DNA of 64,000 bases from Flavobacteria bacterium GWA2_35_26. GTDB lineage: Bacteria > Bacteroidota > Bacteroidia > Flavobacteriales > Flavobacteriaceae. Below the pieces are notes generated by a model. It saw only the letters and a program-made list of their open reading frames with translations, was not told where the DNA came from and did no database searches. Positions 58,381-64,000 of the stretch are shown here, in pieces. Numbering within the stretch: position 1 is the stretch's first letter; the number at the start of each line of letters is the position of its first letter. A program made the translations under genes and the position numbers. The DNA is taken from positions 1 through 64,000 of the forward strand of contig MGWH01000002.1 of the NCBI GenBank assembly GCA_001800905.1. Direction: 5' to 3'.

Positions 58381-58574
58381 TGACTAAGAAAGCCTTACTT
58401 CTAACCGGTATCGGAATTGCTATTGGCGCCTTTGCCGGTTATGGGTATTATTTTTACATAGGTTGTGCCTCTGGTACTTGTGCCATTACTTCAAAACCTC
58501 TCAACTCCACACTCTACGGAGCACTTATGGGCGGATTAATTTTCAATATGTTTGTGAAGGATACCAAAAAGTAA
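58380..58574 (+). CDS. small membrane protein, DUF6132-like
   Basis: 64-aa protein with two hydrophobic helices (ALLLTGIGIAIGAFAGYGYY and TLYGALMGGLIFNMF) separated by a Cys-containing loop GCASGTCAITSKP. I recall such proteins as DUF6132, often beside rhodanese or thioredoxin genes. It overlaps trxA by one base and ends the operon. The Cys pair between the helices parallels the CGPNGC motif of the small protein encoded before trxA. Confidence 0.68.
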   Translation: MTKKALLLTGIGIAIGAFAGYGYYFYIGCASGTCAITSKPLNSTLYGALMGGLIFNMFVKDTKK

Positions 58575-58766
58575 ATAGTTACTTAACAATAGAATCCCCA
58601 CTTATGAGTGTCTATTTTAGTAAAACATCCATTTAAATAGATTTTAATTCTTGTGAACTATTAAATGATATATGTAAGTTTATTTAAATTTGATAAAAAT
58701 TATTTGTTCTCATCTCTAAAAAAGAATTGGAAACTAATAAAACTAGCATACTGAAAATAATAAATC

Positions 58767-59006
58767 ATGTGGAAAGAAGAAAACAACCTACTGCATCGCA
58801 GCTTTGAATTTAGAAATTTTGTAGAGGCTTTTGCTTTTATGACAAAGGTTGCTTTTGCAGCAGAAAAAATAGGTCATCATCCTAACTGGACTAATGTGTA
58901 CAACAAGGTACACATCCAATTATGTACCCATGATGCAAATGATACTATTACTGAAAAAGACATTCAGCTTGCAAAGGAAATTGATGCTATCTTCAATAAG
59001 GGATAA
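58767..59006 (+). CDS. 4a-hydroxytetrahydrobiopterin dehydratase (pterin-4-alpha-carbinolamine dehydratase)
   Basis: 79-aa cytoplasmic enzyme with the family signature: FRNFVEAFAFMTKVAFAAEK, then the catalytic HHPNWTNVYNKVHIQLCTHD with the conserved His pair and second His, and the C-terminal helix TEKDIQLAKEIDAIF. It dehydrates the 4a-carbinolamine formed by aromatic amino acid hydroxylases, or acts as a pterin-related protein. At 79 residues it is a short form lacking the usual N-terminal strand. No hydroxylase gene is in this window. Confidence 0.87.
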   Translation: MWKEENNLLHRSFEFRNFVEAFAFMTKVAFAAEKIGHHPNWTNVYNKVHIQLCTHDANDTITEKDIQLAKEIDAIFNKG

Positions 59007-59193
59007 TTTATTGAACAAAGAGTTAAGCATACTTGTTGTACAAGCGACTCGAAAAATACAACTCGAAAAAACAAAACTCGTTTTGATTTTAGCACTATCA
59101 TTTTTTATATTTTTGATAAACTAATTAAACTGACGTTTGTCAGACATATACACAATTTAGCGATAATTGTAAAACAAAACTAAATTCTTCAAG

Positions 59194-59568
59194 ATGAATA
59201 AATTCATTAAACTAAATCTAATTCTCGGAGCAACTTTATTTTTTGCTTCTTGCGCAACTTCAATGTCACCAATAGAAGTCAATAACACCTTACCTACTCT
59301 CACTAAATCAAAATACATAACGCAAGCGCAGGCGCAAGAATCTACAAAAACAAACAGTTGTAGGTATCTAGTTAAAGGCAGAAAATATAGTGCTCCAATT
59401 GGTTTAACAAGTAAGGATGATTTAAGAAACGGTGCTAGAGGAATAGATGAATGGGTGAAATTAGATGGTGGAAATGCTTATGTACTTACAAATTTTAATT
59501 GGATAACTGTTGATCACAATGGCTCAACACAACTTCACATAGAATTTGACACAATGTTATGTGAATAA
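59194..59568 (+). CDS. small lipoprotein, unknown function
   Basis: 124-aa lipoprotein: NLILGATLFFASCATS with the lipid-modified Cys near residue 20. A Gln/Ala-rich linker (ITQAQAQES) follows, then a domain of about 75 residues (CRYLVKGRKYSAPIGLTSKD, GIDEWVKLDGGNAYVLTN, LHIEFDTMLCE) with two further Cys (SCRY and near the C-terminus) that could form a disulfide. I do not recognise the domain. The gene is isolated and is followed by a putative structured repeat (59577-59712). Its composition resembles its neighbours. Confidence 0.6.
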   Translation: MNKFIKLNLILGATLFFASCATSMSPIEVNNTLPTLTKSKYITQAQAQESTKTNSCRYLVKGRKYSAPIGLTSKDDLRNGARGIDEWVKLDGGNAYVLTNFNWITVDHNGSTQLHIEFDTMLCE

Positions 59569-59576
59569 CAACTATC

Positions 59577-59712
59577 GCTAACAGACGTTTCAAGAAAAGG
59601 CGAAAAATGTGCAAAATTCAAATTTTTCATTCGCAAGAATTTTTATCTTAGAGGAAAATATGCCGTTAAGAAGTTCGCCACTAAATGAAGCGACGAAACG
59701 TTATTATGGTTA
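59577..59712. repeat. AT-rich element with terminal inverted repeats
   Basis: The sequence GCTAACAGACGTTTC (59577-59591) is mirrored by GAAACGTTATTATGG (59695-59709), with a perfect ACGTTTC/GAAACGT pair. The stretch between (CGCCACTAA, GAAGCGACGAAACG) resembles intergenic repeats I recall from other flavobacteria and cytophagas. There is no convincing coding content. Function unknown. Confidence 0.4.
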
Positions 59713-59720
59713 TAAAAAAT

Positions 59721-60110
59721 CTACACCCTCGCCTTCAACTCCGCAGCGTCAATATCGCTGTGCGAAGCATCGTAAATTGATTTTCCTTCTTTAATCAAAA
59801 GCAATTGCGGTGATTGGTGGTAGACATCAAATCGAGTTGCAATTTCATTCGAAATATCCCTGTGATTCAGTAAGTCCAAAAAATAAGGCGTTACACTGCC
59901 TTCCAAATCAAACTCGTTCTCAAATTGTTTCAACGCCATGCGGCTAATACTACAACGGGTACTGTGTTTAAAAATTGCTACCGGTTGTTGGTGAGACAAT
60001 TCCATAATCTCGTTCAATTGTCCCAAATCAGTCAATGGAATCCAATTGATTTTGGATGCATTATTGTTTTTATTTTCTGAATCTCCAAAAATAGAAGTAA
60101 ATAAAGTCAT
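59721..60110 (-). CDS. ytxJ: bacillithiol system redox-active protein YtxJ
   Basis: 129-aa thioredoxin-fold protein: MTLFTSIFGDSE, INWIPLTDLGQLNEIMELS, IFKHSTRCSISRMALKQFE with a single Cys at the N-terminal active-site position (CSIS, monothiol), and a cis-Pro equivalent in YHQSPQLLLIKEG. YtxJ proteins are monothiol bacilliredoxin-like factors in organisms that make bacillithiol. The start is set at 60110 because upstream residues (MPRDYSRQNDF...) come from a 20-nt duplication and are not part of the fold. Divergent from clpB. Confidence 0.82.
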   Translation of the reverse strand: MTLFTSIFGDSENKNNNASKINWIPLTDLGQLNEIMELSHQQPVAIFKHSTRCSISRMALKQFENEFDLEGSVTPYFLDLLNHRDISNEIATRFDVYHQSPQLLLIKEGKSIYDASHSDIDAAELKARV

Positions 60111-60138
60111 TTTGTCGGTTTTAAAGTCATTTTGTCGG
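60102..60138. repeat. 20-bp tandem duplication covering the ytxJ start
   Basis: TAAAGTCATTTTGTCGG occurs at 60102-60118 and again at 60122-60138, a period of 20 nt. Both copies contain CAT (minus-strand ATG): the real start at 60110 and an upstream one at 60130. Confidence 0.85.
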
Positions 60139-60255
60139 CTGTAATCCCTTGGCATACGCCAAATTGACGTAAATTTAGAAGTGGAATAACAATTGACGAT
60201 TTTGATGCGAAGTTAATTATTTAACCCCAAATAATAATTTAAAAAAAAGACAAAA

Positions 60256-62859
60256 ATGAACATCAATAAATTTACCACCAAATCGCAAGAGGCCATCCAA
60301 CTTTCGCAACAAATAGCGCAAGGATTGGGTCAGCAACAAATAGAAAACGAACACCTTTTCAAAGCACTTTTAGAAGTGGACGAAAATGTAACGCCTTTTC
60401 TACTCAAAAAACTAAACGTGAATGTGCAGCTTTTCAAACAAATCTTGGAAAGTACCATTCAAAGTTTTCCAAAAGTTTCTGGCGGCGATATTATGTTGTC
60501 CAGAACCGCTAACACTACCTTAAACGAAGCCGAAATCTTGGCCGGAAAAATGAACGACGAATTCGTTTCGGTAGAACATTTGGTATTGGCTATTTTTGGT
60601 TCCAAAAGCAAAATTGCCCAAATTCTAAAAGACCAAGGCGTAACCGAAAAAGGATTGAAAGCCGCCATTGAAGAAATGAGAAAAGGCGAAAGAGTGACCT
60701 CTGCCTCTGCCGAAGAAACCTACAACGCCTTAAACAAATATGCCAAAAACCTGAATAATTTAGCCCGAAGCGGCAAATTAGATCCAGTCATTGGTCGTGA
60801 TGAAGAAATTCGTCGTGTGCTGCAAATTCTAACCCGACGAACCAAAAACAACCCCATGTTAGTGGGTGAACCTGGCGTGGGTAAAACGGCTATCGCAGAA
60901 GGATTAGCACACCGAATTGTGGATGGTGACGTACCCGAAAACCTAAAAGATAAAATCATCTTCTCACTTGATATGGGGGCCTTGATTGCAGGTGCCAAAT
61001 ACAAAGGGGAATTTGAAGAACGTTTGAAGTCTGTCGTGAAAGAAGTGACCGCTGCCGAAGGCGATATTGTTCTTTTCATTGACGAAATCCACACTTTGGT
61101 GGGTGCTGGCGGTGGCGAAGGCGCCATGGATGCGGCTAATATTTTAAAACCCGCTTTAGCGCGTGGCGAATTGCGTGCGATTGGAGCAACTACTTTGGAC
61201 GAATACCAAAAATATTTTGAAAAAGACAAAGCCCTTGAAAGACGTTTCCAAAAAATAATTGTGGAAGAACCGGATACCGAAAGTGCCATTTCGATCTTGC
61301 GTGGAATCAAAGAAAAATACGAAACGCACCACAAAGTACAAATCAAAGACGAAGCCATTATTGCTGCGGTAGAATTATCGCAACGTTATATTACCAATCG
61401 TTTTCTTCCGGACAAAGCGATTGATTTAATTGACGAAGCGGCATCTAAACTGCGAATGGAAATCAATTCAAAACCCGAAGAATTAGACGTTTTGGATCGA
61501 AAAATCATGCAGTTGGAAATCGAAATTGAAGCCATCAAACGCGAAAAAGACGAAAGCAAACTAAAAGTCTTGGGATTGGAATTAGCCAACTTGAAAGAAG
61601 ACCGCAACGAGATATATGCCAAATGGAAATCGGAAAAAGATGTGGTAGATAATATTCAAGCGGTAAAAACAGAAATAGAAGACTTCAAATACGAAGCCGA
61701 ACGCGCGGAACGTGATGGCGACTACGGAAAAGTAGCCGAAATTCGTTACGGAAAAATCAAGGAAGCACAGGAACGTTTGGACGCTTTGGTGAAACAATTG
61801 CAAGAAAATCAGTCGGGAACTTCTTTGATCAAAGAAGTCGTTACCCGAGAAGATATTGCTGAAGTAGTCGCTAAATGGACCGGAATTCCAGTAATGAAAA
61901 TGCTCCAAGGCGAAAGAGAAAAACTCTTGAAATTAGAAGACGAATTACACAAACGCGTGGTAGGTCAAGAAGAAGCTATTGAAGCAGTAAGTGATGCGGT
62001 ACGAAGAAGTCGCGCTGGTTTGCAAGACATGAAAAAGCCTGTGGGCACTTTCCTTTTCTTGGGAACAACGGGAGTGGGTAAAACGGAATTGGCGAAAGCC
62101 CTAGCGGAATATTTATTTGACGATGAAAACGCCATGACCCGAATTGACATGAGCGAATACCAAGAACGCCACTCGGTAAGTCGTTTGGTAGGAGCGCCTC
62201 CAGGATATGTAGGCTATGACGAAGGTGGACAATTGACCGAAGCCGTTCGAAGAAAACCCTACTCTGTGATCTTGTTGGACGAAATTGAAAAAGCACATCC
62301 GGATACCTTTAACATCTTGTTGCAAGTCTTAGACGAAGGACGTTTGACCGATAACAAAGGACGTCTGGCCGACTTCAAAAACACGATTATCATTATGACA
62401 TCGAATATGGGTAGCCAAATTATTCAAGATAAATTCGAAAACTTGAAAGGCGGAATCGAAGCGGCAACAGAGTCAGCCAAAGTGGAAGTTTTGGGTTTAT
62501 TGAAACAAACCGTCCGACCTGAATTCATCAACCGTATTGACGAAATTGTAATGTTCACGCCTTTGACCCATGCTAATATCGCGCAAATCGTAGGTTTACA
62601 ATTGAAATCGGTAACCAAAATGTTAGCACAACAAGGCATTACCATGGATGCTACACCGGAAGCGATTGACTATTTATCTCAAAAAGGCTACGATCCACAA
62701 TTTGGTGCAAGACCCGTAAAACGAGTGATTCAAAGAGAAGTTTTGAACCAATTGTCAAAAGAAATATTGGCGGGTACGGTCAAAACAGAAAGTATTATAC
62801 TTTTAGACGCCTTTGACGGACAATTGGTCTTTAGAAATCAAGGCGAATTGGTATCTTAG
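60256..62859 (+). CDS. clpB: ATP-dependent disaggregase ClpB
   Basis: 867-aa hexameric AAA+ chaperone, full length. N domain 1-150 (NKFTTKSQEAIQLSQQIAQG, EHLFKALLEV, VEHLVLAIFG); NBD1 Walker A GEPGVGKT (near 205) with Walker B FIDEIH; coiled-coil middle domain ~410-525 (EAERDGDYGKVAEIRYGKI); NBD2 Walker A GTTGVGKT (near 604), LVGAPPGYVGYDEGG (pore loop) and ILLDEIEKAHPD. With DnaK it rescues aggregated protein after heat stress. The MYxxGxx ClpP-binding IGL loop is absent, which separates it from ClpA/ClpC. No recognisable heat-shock operator was found upstream. Confidence 0.96.
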   Translation: MNINKFTTKSQEAIQLSQQIAQGLGQQQIENEHLFKALLEVDENVTPFLLKKLNVNVQLFKQILESTIQSFPKVSGGDIMLSRTANTTLNEAEILAGKMNDEFVSVEHLVLAIFGSKSKIAQILKDQGVTEKGLKAAIEEMRKGERVTSASAEETYNALNKYAKNLNNLARSGKLDPVIGRDEEIRRVLQILTRRTKNNPMLVGEPGVGKTAIAEGLAHRIVDGDVPENLKDKIIFSLDMGALIAGAKYKGEFEERLKSVVKEVTAAEGDIVLFIDEIHTLVGAGGGEGAMDAANILKPALARGELRAIGATTLDEYQKYFEKDKALERRFQKIIVEEPDTESAISILRGIKEKYETHHKVQIKDEAIIAAVELSQRYITNRFLPDKAIDLIDEAASKLRMEINSKPEELDVLDRKIMQLEIEIEAIKREKDESKLKVLGLELANLKEDRNEIYAKWKSEKDVVDNIQAVKTEIEDFKYEAERAERDGDYGKVAEIRYGKIKEAQERLDALVKQLQENQSGTSLIKEVVTREDIAEVVAKWTGIPVMKMLQGEREKLLKLEDELHKRVVGQEEAIEAVSDAVRRSRAGLQDMKKPVGTFLFLGTTGVGKTELAKALAEYLFDDENAMTRIDMSEYQERHSVSRLVGAPPGYVGYDEGGQLTEAVRRKPYSVILLDEIEKAHPDTFNILLQVLDEGRLTDNKGRLADFKNTIIIMTSNMGSQIIQDKFENLKGGIEAATESAKVEVLGLLKQTVRPEFINRIDEIVMFTPLTHANIAQIVGLQLKSVTKMLAQQGITMDATPEAIDYLSQKGYDPQFGARPVKRVIQREVLNQLSKEILAGTVKTESIILLDAFDGQLVFRNQGELVS

Positions 62860-62878
62860 CCCAAACTTAATTTAACAA

Positions 62879-62914
62879 AAAAGCGAGAAAAATATATTTT
62901 TTTTTCTCGCTTTT
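62879..62914 (+). terminator. terminator of clpB
   Basis: AAAAGCGAGAAAAA (62879-62892) pairs with TTTTTCTCGCTTTT (62901-62914), a 14-bp stem with an 8-nt loop. Confidence 0.75.
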
Positions 62915-62917
62915 GTA

Positions 62918-62948
62918 TTTGCTTAATCGAATAACCTTTATATATTTG
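62918..62948 (+). promoter_or_regulatory. promoter of the trp operon
   Basis: TTTG (62918-62921), 19 nt, TATATTTG (62941-62948) is a full match to the Bacteroidota -33/-7 consensus. The transcript would start near 62954, about 13 nt before the leader peptide ATG. Confidence 0.7.
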
Positions 62949-62966
62949 TCTTAACATAAAAAAATT

Positions 62967-63023
62967 ATGATAACAAATACAAACAATACTTGGTGGTGGA
63001 ACAATTTACGTCAGTCGTCGTGA
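62967..63023 (+). CDS. trpL: trp operon leader peptide
   Basis: 18-residue ORF reading MITNTNNTWWWNNLRQSS, ending with TGA at 63021. Three consecutive TGG codons at 62991-62999 are the sensor: with too little charged tRNA-Trp the ribosome would stall there. It lies between a consensus promoter and the attenuator hairpins, directly ahead of trpE. Asn and Thr codons are also frequent, but only Trp occurs in a run. Its position, the Trp run and the overlap of its stop codon with the antiterminator strand make the assignment strong despite the short length. Confidence 0.87.
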   Translation: MITNTNNTWWWNNLRQSS

Positions 63024-63073
63024 ACAAAGCTCCTATAGTATTCTATAAAATATAAAAGGCTTGTCATGACGAC
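63014..63073 (+). promoter_or_regulatory. antiterminator of the trp attenuator
   Basis: GTCGTCGTGA (63014-63023, including the leader stop codon) can pair with TCATGACGAC (63064-63073), ten consecutive pairs with one G-U. It is extended by CAA with TTG and by GC with GC around two single-base bulges. This pairing uses the left arm and loop of the terminator and so excludes it. A ribosome stalled on the Trp codons would leave this strand free. Confidence 0.75.
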
Positions 63074-63084
63074 AAGCCTTTTTT
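63054..63084 (+). terminator. trp attenuator terminator hairpin
   Basis: AAAAGGCTTGTC (63054-63065) pairs with GACAAGCCTTTT (63071-63082) around a 5-nt loop and ends in a T run, 37 nt before trpE. Confidence 0.87.
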
Positions 63085-63120
63085 CATATCCAAAACAATG
63101 CTTTTGATAACATTTTAAAA

Positions 63121-64000
63121 ATGAATAGTTTGAAATCTTTTAGTTTAACCACAAAATACAAACAAATACTTGCCGACACGATTACGCCGGTGAGTGTGTA
63201 TTTGAAAATACGCGATAAGTTCCCCAATAGTTTGCTCCTGGAAAGTAGCGACTACCACGGAAACGACAACAGTTTTTCCTACATCTGTTGCAATCCCATT
63301 GCAGCAATCAAGATTGAAAACGAAACGATTATCAAAAACTATCCTGATGGAAGTTCCGAGAAAATATCGATCGATGCTACAACGGATATTCCTGCGGTTA
63401 TTCAAGAATTTTCAGGACAATTTTCTTCAGAAAAAAACGATTTCAAGTTTATTAACAATGGTTTATTTGGTTATATATCTTATGATGCGGTGCGTTACTT
63501 TGAAAAAGTAAACATTGCCAAAAAAGAAAATAGCAATACCATTCCTGATGTGTATTATGCAGTTTACCAAAACATCATTGCCATCAATCATTTCAAAAAC
63601 GAGGCGTATATTTTTTGCCACAGTTTGGATGGTAAAAACAACATTGGAGAAATCGAGCAATTATTACAATCTAGAAATATTGCTTCCTATTCTTTCACCA
63701 AAGACGGCGAAGGATTTTCTAATTTAACCGACGAAGAGTTCAAGTACAATGTGGCTTTGGCCAAAAAACATTGCTACCGTGGCGATGTGTTCCAATTGGT
63801 TTTGTCCCGACGTTTCACCCAAGGATTTAAAGGAGACGAATTCAACGTATACCGAGCGTTGCGAAGCATCAACCCATCGCCTTACCTCTTCTTCTTTGAT
63901 TATGGTGATTTCAAAATATTTGGTTCTTCACCCGAAGCCCAAATTATTGTTAAAGACCGTAAGGCCGAAATTCATCCTATTGCGGGAACCTTTAAAAGAA
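63121..64000 (+). CDS. trpE: anthranilate synthase component I (partial, runs off the window)
   Basis: The first 293 codons are present; the gene continues past 64000. It reads MNSLKSFSLTTKYKQILADT at the N-terminus, then the feedback-site motif LLLESSDYHG (Trp-binding LLES type) and the chorismate-binding-domain lead-in GLFGYISYDAVRYFE. Further on are FQLVLSRRFTQ, INPSPYLFFFDYGDFKIFGS, SPEAQI and the start of the IHPIAGT motif. It makes anthranilate from chorismate with the TrpG glutaminase. The gene follows the trp attenuator by 37 nt and should be the first structural gene of the trp operon. The ATG at 63121 fits the family start. Confidence 0.95.
   Translation, partial: MNSLKSFSLTTKYKQILADTITPVSVYLKIRDKFPNSLLLESSDYHGNDNSFSYICCNPIAAIKIENETIIKNYPDGSSEKISIDATTDIPAVIQEFSGQFSSEKNDFKFINNGLFGYISYDAVRYFEKVNIAKKENSNTIPDVYYAVYQNIIAINHFKNEAYIFCHSLDGKNNIGEIEQLLQSRNIASYSFTKDGEGFSNLTDEEFKYNVALAKKHCYRGDVFQLVLSRRFTQGFKGDEFNVYRALRSINPSPYLFFFDYGDFKIFGSSPEAQIIVKDRKAEIHPIAGTFKR

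Noticed and set aside
58894-59124. 76-aa plus-strand ORF
   Set aside because: It overlaps the pterin dehydratase gene in another frame; the dehydratase frame has clear family motifs.
59577-59712. Integron attC site
   Set aside because: The ends do not fit the RYYYAAC/GTTRRRY core sites and no integrase or cassette array is visible.
59609-59794. 61-aa plus-strand ORF
   Set aside because: It lies in the repeat-like element and overlaps the 3' end of ytxJ on the other strand; the product looks random and basic.

Overview
The window looks like chromosome of a member of the Bacteroidota, most likely the genus Flavobacterium or a close relative. The DNA is AT-rich. It carries the gliding-motility transporter genes gldF and gldG, and proteins with C-terminal type IX secretion (T9SS) sorting domains. 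At least a dozen start codons are preceded by the Bacteroidota promoter box TAnnTTTG, in two cases with a TTTG box 19 nt upstream. Shine-Dalgarno sequences are largely absent. I see no prophage, transposase, CRISPR array or rRNA; the only tRNA found is tRNA-Tyr.

Layout. 0-7.3 kb: a structured intergenic repeat, a DUF4294 secreted protein, an M42 aminopeptidase, purC, and a minus-strand phoH / HAD phosphatase / S9 peptidase operon. 7.4-15.4 kb: a SAM hydrolase, an ABM-fold protein, gldF-gldG, dnaN, a universal stress protein, mnmE and a GYF-domain membrane protein. 15.4-20 kb: a minus-strand operon of small proteins ending in a YchJ-type protein (including a 49-aa basic ORF), a J/KTSC-domain protein, a TlpA-like thioredoxin gene split by an in-frame TGA, tRNA-Tyr and a rhomboid protease. 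20-36.5 kb: a lipid A acyltransferase, glmM, an ACP phosphodiesterase-like gene with ggt, an AlkD-like protein and a ClC channel, uvrA, a LOG-family protein, an M1-like protein fused to a putative outer-membrane barrel, and a fused alpha-beta E1 of a 2-oxo acid dehydrogenase.

36.6-53.1 kb is a surface-protein region. It holds a small T9SS-sorted protein, a small predicted barrel protein and an 1111-aa secreted protein built of repeats resembling phage tail-fibre sequence. Facing them on the minus strand are a 3734-aa T9SS-sorted giant protein and a lipoprotein encoded 2 nt after it. The giant protein has four ~1.45-kb modules in which a propeller-like segment appears to be inserted inside a Calx-beta domain.

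53.3-58.6 kb holds gapN with a rhodanese gene, and opposite them a sulfur-handling operon: TauE/SafE permease, metallo-beta-lactamase-rhodanese protein, two small Cys-containing membrane proteins and a thioredoxin. A CRP/FNR-like palindrome precedes the operon. The last 5 kb has a pterin dehydratase, a small lipoprotein, ytxJ, clpB and the start of a trp operon. trpE (cut by the window end) is preceded by a complete transcription attenuator: promoter, 18-residue leader peptide with three consecutive Trp codons, and mutually exclusive antiterminator and terminator hairpins. The attenuator is the best-supported regulatory finding here.
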